DNA of 64,000 bases from Sthenelais limicola (GCA_942159475.1 OW804094.1:126652755-126716754); one strand, 5' to 3'; positions 12,801-26,440 are shown, counted from the stretch's first letter. Notes: generated from the letters alone by a model not told the origin. Made by a program: numbers and translations.

Positions 12801-13610
12801 TTCACTCCGAGGGGGGTATTGATGGGGGAGGCTCGGATTCAGAAGAATTCTCCAATTAGCATGTAATTCGACATGATTGTAATAAACACACATGACTGGA
12901 CATTTTATTACCGTCGCCATGGCAACAAGAGGCCGAGTGAATAAAGCTGGTCAGGGAAGTAAATTTGCTTTTATCAAAGACTCTGTATCTCTCAACCGAG
13001 CATATCCTTAAATGGACGGCATGGATCTTTTGCTTCAGGGATTTGCTCTTCGCCGCCGAAACAAATACATTCTGATATAAATTTAGAAGCTCTTTTTCGA
13101 GGCGAGTGAGGAGAGTGTGATTGCTCGGACTGCGTTTTATTTACATATTCCCTTGGTTGTCCTTCTTAGATGGCATTTAATATCAGAGGATGGATCTCCT
13201 GTTGATGCCAATTTCTTACTAACGGTACGGGGTGGAGAAATCCGAGTAGCAGATTGATCTACTAGTCTTTGGGTACAGTGTCTAATAGTAGAGATGGAAA
13301 CTTGATATCTATTGGGACGATCCCTCTGGCCCTGGGTTTTTCGGATGGAACCTTGATACGCGTTGCATACAATATGTATACAAGGCGACATATCCACTGG
13401 CCACTTGCGAATCGCGATCTGTGGATCGCTGAATTATGAACCCAGAGTTCCCCTCAATTCACCCTGCCCTCTTATCGCATTTCTTCCGGTCAGCTGGTAA
13501 GATCAGACAAAAAACTGGGCCATGCTATCTTAGCGCAATCAGAAAATTTAAAAGATGCACTCAACATTGGCAGGACTCCATGGTTATTGAATGAGATTTA
13601 TGGGGGATCT
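9825..13610. other. Non-coding, AT-rich, no gene recognised
   Basis: Includes AT-rich stretches around 10020-10060 and 11200-11400 of the kind found in regulatory DNA. A 147-codon minus-strand open frame at 11710-12153 has no recognisable domain. A minus-strand exon-like segment ends near 12475 with GCGCGAG|GTAAGC, but its acceptor is poor. An RFX-like X-box is listed separately. Confidence 0.55.
12913..12926 (+). promoter_or_regulatory. RFX-type X-box motif
   Basis: GTCGCCATGGCAAC differs from the palindromic X-box consensus GTTGCCATGGMAAC at one position. RFX factors bind such sites, often near genes for cilia. A half-site ATGGCAAC recurs at 60985-60992. Only the motif is seen; occupancy is inference. 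Confidence 0.4.
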
Positions 13611-13615
13611 GTGAA

Positions 13616-13770
13616 TAAGGTGGGGGTGGGTTGCTGGTAGTTTGGCCGTTCTATACTGGCAGGAGAGAGTATTTGGGGCTGATGAGGGCGAGGTGGGGTG
13701 CAAAGGGTGGATATAGAGGGTGGTGGAGTATGGGGGTTGGGGGGGGGGGGGGAGGGGATGGGGAGATAGT
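13616..13770. repeat. G-rich tract including G14
   Basis: The plus strand is G-rich with many GGTGGG and GGGTGG words and an uninterrupted run of 14 G at 13739-13752. The overlapping Pro-rich minus-strand frames are artefacts. G-quadruplex formation on the plus strand is plausible. Confidence 0.75.
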
Positions 13771-16700
13771 TGTATTGATGATGAGGGCCGATTGACGTGT
13801 GAGATTCGGATGTTGTGGGTGCTCAAAAAAGGGAGCGGGATTTTGTTGAAAGGGACTTTTCACTGGCTTTTTGGCACCGACCTGACATTGCCTTTGGCCT
13901 ATACTTGCTCACCGAGAAAATATATTATTCATAATTAACTAAGCTTTGCTGCCAAAAAAGGCAAAAACTTGCTCCGCTTTGGTTGATTCTTACACAGGTG
14001 TATCTCTGCCCACGGCAACTGACTTGAAGGTTATCACAGCGTTAAGTGCAGGGAGTTTTTTTTGCAGGGGTCGAGCGCATTTTTTAAAGTTCTTTAGTGC
14101 ATTGAGTACGGTAATGTACTCGATAACTCCATTTGAACACGGCTGACTGTATCTGAGAGCAAGATGCCAGATGATGCTTGCTGCGGAGTGCTTTGAGTTG
14201 CTTTGAGTTATTCTGGGTGCCCTCCCATGGCTATTTTTATTCAATCTTAAGTAATCGTGTCCAAATTAGACCACCCAGCCAGGTTTATTCCCCAATTAAT
14301 CCACCTTTTTTTAAATATCACAAGCTCACATTTGGGGCCTCCTACTACACAATATTTATTCCCTTAAACTCTTCTTTCTATTTTTCCTTTAGACTCTTTG
14401 TAGTGTCATTACTTTACTTTTCTAATCGAATTTCATCCACAAAAGCCCGCAAGTGGATTGAAGTGAATGAGTCAATTTATAAAATTCATGTCCAGAGTTT
14501 TTTTTTGTATATGCATATAGCTACTCGCAATAAAGACATAAAGTGTCCGCCTAGAGAGCCAGAAAGATCTAAACATTTGCAGAGATGGGCTTTCCCGTGT
14601 AATAGGATAAAATCTCTGCGTATAAATGTTTTAAATATAAAAAATCTATGTCTGTAACTTAATATAATCAGACATCTTAAAAGATTGTGCTGGCTTTTTG
14701 CCGGCCGCTGTTTTAAACAAGCCTATCCTGTTATTTAATGGATCTTCTTTAATGAAACAAATACGATTATATTGCGGCTTATTTGATTTACATAATCCTA
14801 TGAAAACTAGGTCCGTAGATTATTGAAATAATTCTCTAGCAGATTAGATACCCTTAGTCTTTTCATGTGCATCATCATTTAGGTCCATAATGACTGCCTG
14901 TATAAGCAGATTAATTCCCAAACAATGCTTTGAAACTGGTTCCTCCGAGGGTGCGCTTTTATAATACATATGGGAATCTATAAATACAGAGATAGATGTA
15001 TACATGGGCGAAGGCAGTGCCACTATATATGTACAATTTGAAGATAAAAATCCCATGAAGAGTTCTGTAAAATGTGTGATAGAGCTGTTATAAGTTGGAG
15101 AATGAAAGCCACCTATGTAAACTTTGGTGTAAAAAAGGCGACTGTAAGACATGTCTCAATAGTGAAATAAAAGTGTATCGTGCCCCAATTTTTTAAAAAT
15201 ATATATATCATATAAATCCCAGCTATCAACCAGAATTATGAACTAAACTGAAGTTTAAAGTCGTTTATTTACATTCAATTTCATTCTCACCTTTCCCTAA
15301 TTCCAAATAGACTCAGATATTCTAAATATTGCGATTTCATCCACATATGGGCCAGGTTTAATGACAAACTATTGCACCTCCAACCATACCTATTTAGGGT
15401 ATATATCTCGACCTATACATAAATATAGGAGTGTTTCAGGAAAGGCATGGGAATTTCTTCTTCAGAAGTTCCTCCACTAATGGACTGGGGAGTATTAAAT
15501 TTTCAATTTGAGCAATGTCATTGTGATATTAAATATGAGGGACGTGGTCGGTGGGCCGCTGCATACACATCTCGGGATTACGTCCGAGTATCTTAAACTC
15601 ATCCTCTGATCGCATCATCTTCTTAGTATATAATGCCTCGGGGCGAAAGAAAACATCCTTTTAGAAATTCTATATCCAATAAAGGAGGCTTCATTTAAAT
15701 CCCAGTCGGAGGCTGGGCGAGAGGGGGCATGTTGTGGGATTTTAATGCTCTTTCTTACCCGGATAAAGGATCCACATTCCCTTTGCTTCCATATCTGAGA
15801 GAGCGAGAAAAACAGTCCGTCTCCCTTCATCTTTTTTTATGATGACTCATTCTTCTAAATGTCGAATCCATGACCACCGCCTGTAAAATAATAACCTTTA
15901 GATAAAACGCCATTTTTAGTGTTATCTCCGGCTTAATCTAACACTTGATAACGGATTTATTATTGGTTTGTTATTACATGAAAACCGTGGGAGATTTGTT
16001 TGTTCCAGTCATACATTGATTCATCACAGAGGGCCCGGTACTGAATGTTACGTAATGTTGTCCAACGTTTCAGCTCACACCATGAATCTATAATCGTATA
16101 GTGTCATCCACATATCCGAAATAATTTCCCATATCTCCGATCAAGAGTGTCCGAAGTGCATGTTTGAAATTAACTAGGTAACAGATTGCTTCAGTCTCAC
16201 CGTTATGCAATCTTAGTCAGTAATGTTGCCGTGTGACATTCTGTCTCGCACTGTCCCGCTGTCGGATTGTATATATATGTGTATTTAGGCGTGAACATGA
16301 TATATTCTCAAATTCCTTTATCAATCTGTGCAGTATGTATGTGTATTACTCTTTCATTTGTCACTAGAACTCGTATCTATCATTTATGTCGTGCTATCCT
16401 CCCTGTTCTCTGCGTTATGTGGTCCTTTATTATTTTCCCCCCATTTCCGCAATTCCTTGTCCCAATTCTATCCGAGTCAATATTTGGATTTCTCTTTTTT
16501 TGTTTTAATTTCTTCCATCTTGTGTTTGACCCCGTTCCCCCGAAGCCCTGTATTAAAACAAATATAAGAAGGTAGCTAGATATTGGATGAGATGCCTTCT
16601 TCATAATGATAACAATAACATATCCTTTGTCTTTGTCTCAGAGTCGGTGGACGTCGTCCCCATTTCTCCACTCTGCCAATATGTCCCCACTCAACGGCTA

Positions 16701-17160
16701 TCTCCATCCATCTATCCAAGAGCTTTTTAGTGAGATCGCAGAGGCACTGGTTACAATGACCCCCAACTTGAATCATGCCTAAAAAATGTTAACCGCAAGC
16801 CCCCCTTTAAAATTCGCATGTGATCTTTTGAAGCTGGTGGTGGTGGCGGTGGAAGAGAGGGGGGAGGTTTTGGATCACAAAGCTTTTTTCGTCTGATGAT
16901 TACAGGTCGGCCCGATCCTCCCACGGTGGGCGAGGAAGCTCTGCGAAAGGATCCTTACACGTGACAATATGGATTTCATATGGAACTGACACACTGACCC
17001 CCGGGGCCCGTGCACTGAGGTTTAATAAAAATGAACATCATTTTTCATTGACCATTGTAATGTATGCGACCTAGTTGCATCCGTTGGCCATATTAACCCC
17101 GCAATGACCTGACCCAGCCAGCCAGCGCTGTGAAGCGAGCGCGCGTACTGCGTGCAAGTG
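13771..17160. other. Non-coding, no gene recognised
   Basis: AT-rich, with conserved-looking patches rather than coding signal. A 159-codon open frame at 14178-14657 starts from TTG, has no domain and has no flanking splice sites. Short GGT repeats occur near 16836-16858. Confidence 0.55.
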
Positions 17161-17165
17161 CATGT

Positions 17166-17620
17166 TGTGTGTGTGTGTGTGTTGTGTTCTTGGCTTCAGT
17201 GCCCCCCCCCCCCCCGCCCCCATCCCCACACAGTCTTTCATAATAATAAATACGCACAGTGTCTTATCCCTTCCTCTCCTCCCTCCCACCCGCCATATCA
17301 CCAAGTACCCAACTCCAGCATCATCATTCTCATTACCATGCTTAATAACACCCTCCCACTTTTATCTAAACCCCCCCCCCCCCGGTCCTACCACCCCCAC
17401 CACCACCGTCTGTCTACTCTGACTGAAGTTGTGGGAGTATGAATGAACCACCGGCATGAATGAAGGCATGTTGTTGTTACGCCATCACTATGCCATGCGC
17501 CAATACAGCGTGCAAGTGTATCGCACACACACATACCCCCCATCCGATCACCCCCACCCTCACAATACACATGCACGCGTGCCCCCCCCTCCCCCTCCCC
17601 CTCCCACAGACACCCTATCT
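17166..17620. repeat. C-rich and CA/GT low-complexity cluster
   Basis: Starts with a (GT)n run at about 17166-17181, then C14 at 17202-17215, C13 at 17371-17383, CCACCACC triplets near 17392-17406 and CA-rich and C-rich stretches to about 17610. All open frames here are Pro/His-rich translations of the C-rich strand. Confidence 0.75.
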
Positions 17621-18662
17621 ATCTATACCCCCAACATTTACTACCTCTGTGTGACACATTCCTCAGTGGAGAAACACACACACACACGGAGCTTATAGCT
17701 TCCATTTTCGTTGATCCCGTTGGTGACTGAGCCCATGATCATAATTGGCCCACCACAGAGGCTCGCCAGTTTTTTAAGACAATGGATCGCATCCAATCCC
17801 AGCGGAGGCGAGAGATCGCCAGCCTACTGAATTAGTTGTACTTTCCCTGGATCAAATATTAAAATTAGATCAAAGCAAATTTAATGGCTAATTAATAACT
17901 CCACAATTGACCCACTCAATTTTTTATGTGTGTATTACAATTTCATTCAACTTTTTTTTACCCGTTCTGTGTGTCATTTGACATGTTATTTAAACACGGC
18001 CGATATGGCTCGGCGTTTATTTAGTTATCCATCCGTTCCCCTCGTATTAATTTTTAGCAAGAGCAGGGGGCCCTCTTGGGGAGAGAATGTGATCGCAATC
18101 TGAAAACTCAGTCGAGTAGAAACGAGAGCGGCTGATAGTGAACAAAACGACTGTGACAGCAACACGTCCAACATCGGGTCTTTTCCCCGAGTGAAATCCC
18201 ACAAGTTTACTGGGTCGTCATGCGAGTGTAATTAAAATTACAACATGGAAACACAGAATCTTTTGGGCCGAGCCTAATCAATGAGCGTAGAGGGGGTTCC
18301 TTGGGCAGGTGGGCCACCCAACTAACGAAGCCCTGATTGCGAATTATACGTCCGCTAGGCCGACTTAAACCAATAACCAAGTTCGGAAACACGAAGCCAT
18401 GAATGAGAGGAGAGCGTGCTAGGAAAAAAATGAGAGTGAATAAATGAGCTAGGTTGTGTGAGACGTAGTCATGTTGCGGGATGACATCACACGACGTGAA
18501 TGAGAGCGGACAGTTATGACGTAGCGATTGTAACCATGAATGAAACCTGGTGGGATGGCACAGTTTCCTTCTCCAATCAATATTTGTGTTCGTTCGCGCA
18601 AGGTTCCGCAACCTCAGTGGAAACTGGAAAAGTGGGTTGGTAATGAATGGCATCGGGTGTAC

Positions 18663-18845
18663 GATGTAGGGTAGTGGGGGTGGGGGAGAGAGAGAGGGGG
18701 GGGGGGGGGGCATGTGTGTGTGAGGAATGGAGTGTGTGTGTATTTGTGGTAGTGGGGTGGAATGAGGGGGTGGGGGAGTTTCGTGGATGGGGGTGAGAAG
18801 GGGGTGTTGATGATGGGAGAAGGAAGAAGGGGTGGGGTGAGCGAA
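18663..18845. repeat. G-rich tract including G15
   Basis: GTGGGGGTGGGGGAGAG leads into 15 consecutive G at 18696-18710, then GTGTGTG and repeated GGGGTGG words. A 239-codon minus-strand frame, the longest in the window, crosses this tract. Its first half is Pro/His low complexity and its second half resembles nothing I know. Confidence 0.75.
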
Positions 18846-20231
18846 GAGGGTTTCTATCCACGGGAGAATATGATGATGTGGTTTAGACACTGCCTCTGGG
18901 ACTGGGTCACTGTGATTAGAAGGCAAGGTAAGCCAAGAATGAGGTCATCTTTTTTCGGCGAATTAAAAAAACATAAAGCAAATCTCTTTCTTGCCTACCT
19001 CCCTCCCTCCACGTGTGTGACGTACTGCCTCCGAAGTTCCTCATATCTGCGCTGGCTGAGCTGTCTTTTGCGATAAATCAAGAGCGCCTAAAACTCAGCT
19101 TGTGAAGAAAGGAAACCCATTATCATTAGAACGGGGTTATGCCCACTCGAAATTTCGATGAGTCACCACTGGTCAAAAGGAAGTAGTGTATCAAATATTG
19201 AATTTGGAGCACTAGTTATTTGGCTCGGGGAATTTAATGGCGGGGCTGTGGCGGGCAGAGGGGCCGCAGTGGGATTCTAGTATGGAAAGTAATTCAAAGA
19301 AAATAGAATTCAGTCTTTGGACACTCTCTCCCTGTATCAACATTTCTCTGTCATTGTGTTGGCTTCCAACGGATGAATCATTCAAATCAACCACATCGTG
19401 CTCTTTGGTAAATAAGAACTGTTATATCGCCTCCTCTCTTGCTTTAGTTTCACTCCAGATATTTGAGTTTATTATAAAAAGAAAACAGCGCCCGAGCTAA
19501 GTTTTCACTGAAAATAGACACATAGTTTAGATAGGACCTGAATCCCTTCATGGGTGCGCTGGCTATCTACACAATATGGTCTAGTGAGCTTTGCCTGATA
19601 TTGAGAGCCCATGGCCAACTTCCAGTTTCCACCAGGGATTCACCGACATTTTATTTCGGGTTTTGTTGGCATTGTACAAGTATTTACAATATCAACAATA
19701 CATTTCCACCTGCCCTGTGACACTGTTTATTTTTGGACAGAGCATCGCGCCCATTCGAAGAAGAGAGAGAATGGATCTTACCTCAGCAAACTAAAGAATA
19801 CACATTCTAAGCTCATTATCCCTGGGCAAATACTGTTGTCTCTTTAAGAAGTCCCTATAGAAAGTTACCGGCCCCCTCCCTTTCTGTATGAAAGTTTTAA
19901 AATTTGAGGAGCATGTAAAGATAGGAATTGAGGTGGAGTGCATATTTAATCCCTGGCAAAGCCCAGCTGTTTTCTGAGCGGCGTGGCATCAATCAAATAT
20001 ATCTAGATCCGAGCCCATGGGCGCTTGTAAAACCTCCTCTGAGATTCGTCTTTGTTTTTCCAGCCCCATAAATGTGATCAGTAAAAAGAAAATAATATCT
20101 GAGTTGAAATGAAAGTATTCTCTGAGGAAAGCAAAGGTTTGTTGTTCGTGTGTCGGTTGGCGAATCTCCGAGAGCGAAAGTTCAGTGAGGTAGATCTGCA
20201 GGGAGAAATAGGCATGGAAAGGGAGGGGGCT

Positions 20232-20253
20232 GGGGGGGGGGGGGGGGGGGGGG
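20232..20253 (+). repeat. Poly-G tract, 22 bases
   Basis: The longest uninterrupted G run in the window, inside a purine-rich stretch that begins near 20197. Confidence 0.9.
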
Positions 20254-20818
20254 TATAGGATAAGGGGTGTTGTGAGGGATTGAGAATATGGAAGAGTGAG
20301 GGAGTAGGGTGGAAGATGCGCACATTCATATAGGCGAAGTGCCTTTGATCACCATGTGGCATTAATTTTCAGTCATTGTGAGATCGCGGACACGGGACAA
20401 ATTAAATACAGGGATTAAATACCTATTGAAGGGGAATAATGCTCTGTTTGGGAGTCTCAAAGAGGGACTTTCCAATACAGTGGGGACTTCGTGCCACTCC
20501 CTTAAATCTATCAATTCGCGCTGTCTTGATAAGCACCCTAGCTGCCTGTCTCTTTTTTTCACGCTCGTGTACAGGCAAGGGAAAAAAGTAAGTGCGCTAA
20601 TTGTTGCGTGGCTGTGAGGCAATTATGGTTAGCCGCCGCGTTACGGTTACGTCAATAGGGAAAACCACCAGCGCACATCATTTTAATGTGATTTATATTT
20701 TTCAGCAAATTAAATTTGTCATCGATGTTAAGACGTCGCCGGCTCGGTTCTCATGCATCGGGGCGGGGTTTAAATGACACTTCCCCCTCCTACTTATAAA
20801 TGATACCGCCACTGCGCG

Positions 20819-20848
20819 CATTCATTCATTCATCAATTCATTCATTCA
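20819..20848 (+). repeat. (CATT)n microsatellite
   Basis: Seven CATT-like units interrupted once by CAATT. Confidence 0.85.
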
Positions 20849-21130
20849 CTGCTCTTTGCTTATAAATGGCCATTTCACCCTTTTGTTTTTTCAAGATGCT
20901 TCCCCAATGGGCGAGCTTTATGTGGGAAAAAGTGAGGCAAAGAGAGGGGCGATTGAATGTTCAGAGCTTATCTAAGAATGATAATATTTACTCGCCTCTG
21001 AGAAAACATTAAGGGGCTGAGCACTAGTGGAATTATCAATCTCCTTCTCTACTGTGGTCTTGTGAAAGGCCCCTCCATTAAAGTTTCGATGGAGCTTTCA
21101 TTGCGGGCGGTTTAAGGTCTGTCGGTATGT

Positions 21131-21172
21131 ATTGGGGAGTGTGTGTGGTGAGGGGGGGGGGCGGGGGGGGGC
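21131..21172. repeat. GT and poly-G tract
   Basis: A short GTGTGTGG stretch is followed by G10 at 21152-21161, one C, and G9 at 21163-21171. Confidence 0.85.
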
Positions 21173-22159
21173 GCTTGTGGATCCACAATGCTACCAACAG
21201 GGCGCGTTGACAAAAGTTATGGTAAGTAAACACATGGGGATGCGGGGAGGGGATAGGCTTCACTAGCTTGGTGTCTTTTATCGAGGGCTAGGCTACACTG
21301 ATATCACTGCTGATATGAAATCATCTTCTATCTATCTGTGCAGTGCAGATACATCATACAAGAATGAACGGTCTGGCCAACCTTTAATGTGGAAAAAACA
21401 TTGTTCTTCTCATCAGGGACATTCGATACGACAGCCTCTGCTTGGTCTTATCTGCCCCATTCTCTTAATGCACATTATCAATTGTATTCTGTTTATAATT
21501 GCTGGCAATATCCTGGGCTATAGTTCTTAACTGGACACGGGTGGAGGTGAGGGGAGGGAGGACCAGCTAGGACCACTCCTTTAGGTAATGAGGCCCGCCA
21601 TTCTGATACATACTGTTACACATCACCGCCATTACAGTGTTCTGGATGATCGCCATCAGGCCTGTAATGTCATTCATGATGATAAGACAAGGGGAGCTGT
21701 CCCCCAAATCTGAGTTCCTCCATCCTATCCCAGCTGTTGTTTTCATGAGGAGGTGACAGATTTCGAGAGGTTTAATGGAATTCCGTCTTCCACCCATCCC
21801 CATCAAAGAAATGTCCCCGCAGTACGGGTATCATGTTACCAACTATATTCATGTTGCGAGATATTGAATGGGCGCCCTGCCCTCTGAGGTTGAAAAATTG
21901 TCCCGGTCTTGATTTTGAAGATGAATGGACATCAATGATAAATTGGTTGATTATCGTTCACATGAAAATTGACATGGAATTAATCAAAATGATGTTGATT
22001 AGATGTCGGTCCTGTGTATCATATATCACTGGAAAGGCTTTTTCTCTACATGTAATCAACCGCTGTGACTAATGATATGAAGCGAATTTTCTACCCTCTG
22101 CATTGCGCCGACTGCAGTAAAACTTAGCTATTGTATCATATATAATATGTATATTACTT

Positions 22160-22420
22160 GCGACTCAGTCACAATGGAGTCGGCGAATCATTCCCCTGAC
22201 CGTGCGATCTATATTTGGCGAAGATTCGGTGCAGGACAAGCGACTGCAGGTATTTGGATTAATCCACGGGTGAAAGGGCCCACCCTAGGCAGATTGGAGA
22301 ATTAAGTAGCCGAAAATGCGCCTGAAATCAAATAATCGATGATACTGCGGCGGTCGATCGGGCTCGGGGATGGCGTAGCTGCCCTCGGAGGCCGTTCAAT
22401 TGTTAGAGCATTGGGGCCTG
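22160..22420. promoter_or_regulatory. CpG-rich patch, possible regulatory element
   Basis: CpG dinucleotides are dense compared with the flanks, for example in TGCGGCGGTCGATCGG. The patch also carries a homeodomain-type GGATTAATCC word at 22256-22265. No TATA box was found. Regulatory function is inference from composition. Confidence 0.3.
22174..22305 (+). CDS. Candidate small ORF (43 codons) in CpG-rich patch
   Basis: The ATG has a favourable context, ACAATGG, with A at -3 and G at +4. The frame starts MESANHSPDRAIYIW, continues with RRFGAGQATAG, and stops at TAA. Unlike most frames here it is not low complexity. It sits in a CpG-richer patch (about 22160-22420) that could equally be a conserved enhancer. 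A GCAG|GTATTT word inside the frame might be a weak donor. I recognise no family, and a chance frame is the likelier explanation. Confidence 0.15.
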   Translation: MESANHSPDRAIYIWRRFGAGQATAGIWINPRVKGPTLGRLEN

Positions 22421-25400
22421 TGTGACAGAAGCGCTTTTGATGGTTTTATAGGACATGGGGCATGCTGGAGACAGGTCTATTGTGCGGGGGTGAAGGAACG
22501 CGCCTCAGAACACAGCTACTTGTGTTTCTTTGAAGGTGTGAGGTTTCACTCCGACGTCCCTCTGTTGAAATTCCTCTCAGGGAAATAGACCATGTTGACT
22601 TATTACCGGCGAGAGCATTGTTACAGCTACATGGCTTCCACAGTCAGGAGGAGAAGAAGGAGATATGAACATCTTCCATGCATACATACAACACGAGCTA
22701 TACAAACCGAAGACATGTATTTTTTTATTAAAAAAAAAAAGATGTCTGTGCTGGATTAACCAGGTGTTGTTTCGTGTTATGATTTCCTACTGGGCTCGTG
22801 AGGTGGAAATATGAGTTTCAGATAGGATCCATATTTGGTGTGCATTATTGAGAAAAATATGATTTTTATATAAAGTGTCTGCTTTTGACCATCAACTTTT
22901 TCTATCACGAGAGATTTTGAATCATGGTTTTCTTTATAGTACTACACCATTACATGGTGGTTACTTTGACGTATGAATATGATGAGCTGTATTCTCTATA
23001 AATAATGATGAATCCTGTAAAAGAGATAATAACTTTTTAAATTTTTTAATATCCCCACCCCCCGCCCCTTAAATATTATTATAATTATCGGAATTTGCAA
23101 TGTTTCTGCATTTCTACATTGCAATTTGGGGTAATATTAATTTAATTAGTTAGCCTCTTGATATATCTATCTAGAACTTTTAGAAATTCCATAGAGATAT
23201 TGGGATTTTGGTGTACACCAAAATGAATAATTTACAAGATGATTTGCTTTTACACAGAGAGAAACCGGCCCAAATCCAATCATATCACATTCTCTCTTGA
23301 TTTTCGGATGAATATGATACTAGAATTCCATTAGGACGCCTACATTGACATATCATTCTAAACTGACCTGAGAGGCCCTGAGCCTAGACTGGCTGTGATA
23401 TATAAATGCCTCTCTATTAAGTATATCACGAATATCATGTATAAGCGCCAGGTTCAATGAAATAAGGCTAATGAATTCATGGAGAAGACATACTTATATG
23501 TTTTCCATTTCCATTCTTGGCGATTAATGTTAGCTCGTTCCCGGAATGCACTTGTATGCTTTTATTGTTTGCAAAAATAGTTGTGCATATATTCAGAGGC
23601 AAATCTAGGACTGGGATCATTCAAAGCAATAATGCATACATATAAAATTTCTAATTGCGAGGCATGCGTGTTTGGAAGTTCTGGAATTAGCAGCTTATTT
23701 TATTGATTTAAGGTTGCCATTTACCTCCCTTGAGATGTCGTTGCATTGTTCTCAAAACAACTTGGCCAACACTGGTTATTTAATGAGGTGAAACGTTCAT
23801 GGCCAGTCTATATGAAATACATCAAAGATGTCAAGCATTTTAAATTTTCGAGTTAATTTGATTTACCAACCACGAAGTTTAGTACCCAATAACCCCTCGA
23901 GCTTTATTATATATGTGATTTCGGAAATCAATGAAAAAATATTTGCATGGGCATGTTGATTACAGCCATATGTATATATTATATTACTTCAATAACTCGA
24001 ATCAATATTTAATAAGATGTCTGTTGCAGCACTTGTGCGCTTCAAGTTCAAGTTCCAGACACAATGGACTAACTGTTCTCCCACGTTCTACGTCTTACAT
24101 GCTTAAAGCATGTTTTAAACCAAAGATGTTTTGTATTACCCGTATACATTTGACAGCTAAGAAAAAGTTTAATTTTTAATGTATCTCGGACCCCTAGCTC
24201 TCCTTGAACGTCTAATAAGGGCCCTGAGGAAAATTTATAACCTACATAACAGCTCGAGTTTTGGCCTGTCATGTTTGGGATGTATATTACTTTACAGAAA
24301 AGAATGTACTGGCCACATTGTTCCTGTAATTGCCTCGACAATCTTTCAATATTTGTTTATCATAACTCTCTGTTTGGCGAGTTTAAGAATGTAATGACAC
24401 CCCCAGCGTGTGGGAGACTAGTTTGCCACTGTTTACATTGAACGTGGAATTGGAATGTGTATTCTTTCGTGTTTGAATAACTCCAAGCAATTTTTACCAT
24501 GTGCAGCTGAATATTGTTTATAAACTCACAAACCGTGTTCCCATCCCGGGCCTCACGATTGTATTTCCTGCCTTGAATTCTTTATATGAATCACCGGGTT
24601 AATGTTGATGGCCAAAAGAAGGCCCAGGCCTCTGAGAAGCCAACCTTTAAACTACTCTAAAAATGAATTATGAACATCATTTTCCCGAGATGCAAAGGCA
24701 TCTGAGATAGTTGTGCGAGCTTTGGGAGGAAACACGAGAACGACCCAAGTATTACATGTTCAGGCTCATTCGGGAAGGCGCATGTTTTCTTTCTTCTTCG
24801 CCACGTGATTCATGACTTCTTATGTTCCGAATTACTCTTTTTTTAAATCTTGGAGCAGTTGTATGGGGGACAAGCGAAGCGGGCTATCAACTGCTATACG
24901 AATGAGTAATAGAGAGTGATTTGTGTGGGAAACATAGATCATAGAAAAGCATGACCCCTTTTGCTCTTCTCTCTCCCATCTCGTGGCGGCGGGGTATAAG
25001 GAGGGAACATATCATCTCAAGAATTTTTGAGTTAGAGAAGCAGTCGATGGTAATAATGATAAAAACTTTAATATATTAACTTTGCCAGTTGTCGGTGGCT
25101 TCGTAAAGATTACGTTCCGCTTGTGAGTGTGTGTGAAAGAGAACATGCTTAGTTTAGTAAGTTAGGCACAGGAACTTATGCCCTAAGAACGAAAGCTTTA
25201 CAATCTCTTCTTAGTTGAAATACGATTAAAACCCTTAAAACCTTTTCTCAAAGGTTGTCAGAAACTCTAAGTGCCTACTATATTAAACTTAGTCTGATTT
25301 ATATCGAGGCCTGTGTCTGAATGACTCGACTTAAAGCTTTTGGGGGTGAATTTTTTACTCTTATTACGCCTACACTAGTTTCAATCCCTCAATACTATAG

Positions 25401-26440
25401 ATGAATTATAAGTAGCTTTTTCCTCTCTGGTGTACTTGAAAGTCAATAACCTTCAAAAGCCAAGCAACTCTTCAAATCCTGCTATTGGATGTGGTGCCAA
25501 ATAGCCCGGGGAAAGCATTACAGAGCGCAATACATCTTGTTTTTCCATCCTATTTTAAAGCGTTTGTTTGTAAGCTATTGATACCAGAATTACTTTAGGG
25601 ACTTAAGATAAGCCAGTCGTGTTCATATTATACATTGGCATGTATGCATTGCTCTGTGGCTCGTTATCTAAACTCTATCATAACGGGCCGACTTGAAAGT
25701 CTTGCCTTTTATATCTGAGAGTCAGTTTTTTATGCACACTGACAGCTCATTCCGGAACATTTCTTTGCGTTAAAATTGCTGTCTCTCCTTTTTTGCGCTG
25801 GGGTAAACATCCTAGTGGCTTTTTTTACCATCGCCTGGAAAGGCTATGATCGCTGTGATGGGGACATTTTCCCTCGCCCAGTGGGAGACGAACCTGTTTT
25901 ATCTGTCCCCATTTCCTCTGTCTGTGTCATATACTTTTTTAACCCTCTCTATCCCGACCTCCTTACGCATCTTACATGAATCATGGTAAGATTACCCAAC
26001 ACGCGGCAGAAGTAGGTCTGATGCCGTCGGGGTCATGACCCGGAAGAGGAAGTGCAAGGAGGCACCATAATGGGTTGTTGTGTTGCGCTTTAGCTATATT
26101 CACTTGGACTTGTGCTATAACAACTGCTCGTTCCCCACCTCCTCCATGTCGTCGTCCCCTTCCTACATATAACACCAATCTCTCTCTTCTCTTTCCATCC
26201 CCCTACACCCATCTTCCAGGGTGGGGAACGGGTAGGAAAGCCTTGCGAGCAGCTCACTGGAGCAATAGGCGGAGGTGACGACAGCCACCAGCCAGTCCGT
26301 GTCTCCTTGTCAACCCTCGCACTGTCTCCATAACACTCACCCATTGACCTTGTGCCCAGATGGCAACGCAGCCTCCTCGCCAGTCTGACTGACCCCATTT
26401 TGGGACGTGACCTTGTTTCCCCCGCTCCCAGTCGCCGCTC
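22421..26440. other. Non-coding, no gene recognised
   Basis: AT-rich sequence, with an A run at about 22730-22740 and AT-rich stretches near 23035-23150. It contains one truncated family 1 element (23322-23390). No convincing exon pair was seen. Confidence 0.55.
23322..23390 (+). mobile_element. Family 1 element, copy C (truncated)
   Basis: Keeps only the centre and right end: CCATTAGGACGCCTAC, then GACCTGAGAGGCCC and GAGCCTAGACT. The left terminal repeat and the second palindrome arm are missing, so this is a decayed or deleted copy. Confidence 0.75.

Larger units (their letters stand above)
18930..22140. other. Non-coding with simple repeats
   Basis: No gene recognised. Holds a G22 tract, a (CATT)n array and another G tract, all listed separately. 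The stretch 20620-20780 is CpG-containing and carries TGATTTAT, a Pbx/Hox-type composite word. Confidence 0.55.

Noticed and set aside
14178..14657. 159-codon plus-strand open frame
   Set aside because: No ATG start, no domain, Phe/Ser/Tyr-rich as expected of AT-rich DNA, and no splice signals.
18207..18926. 239-codon minus-strand open frame, the longest in the window
   Set aside because: It starts from TTG. Half is Pro/His/Ser low complexity from the G-rich tract, the rest matches no family I know, and no splice or promoter context was found.
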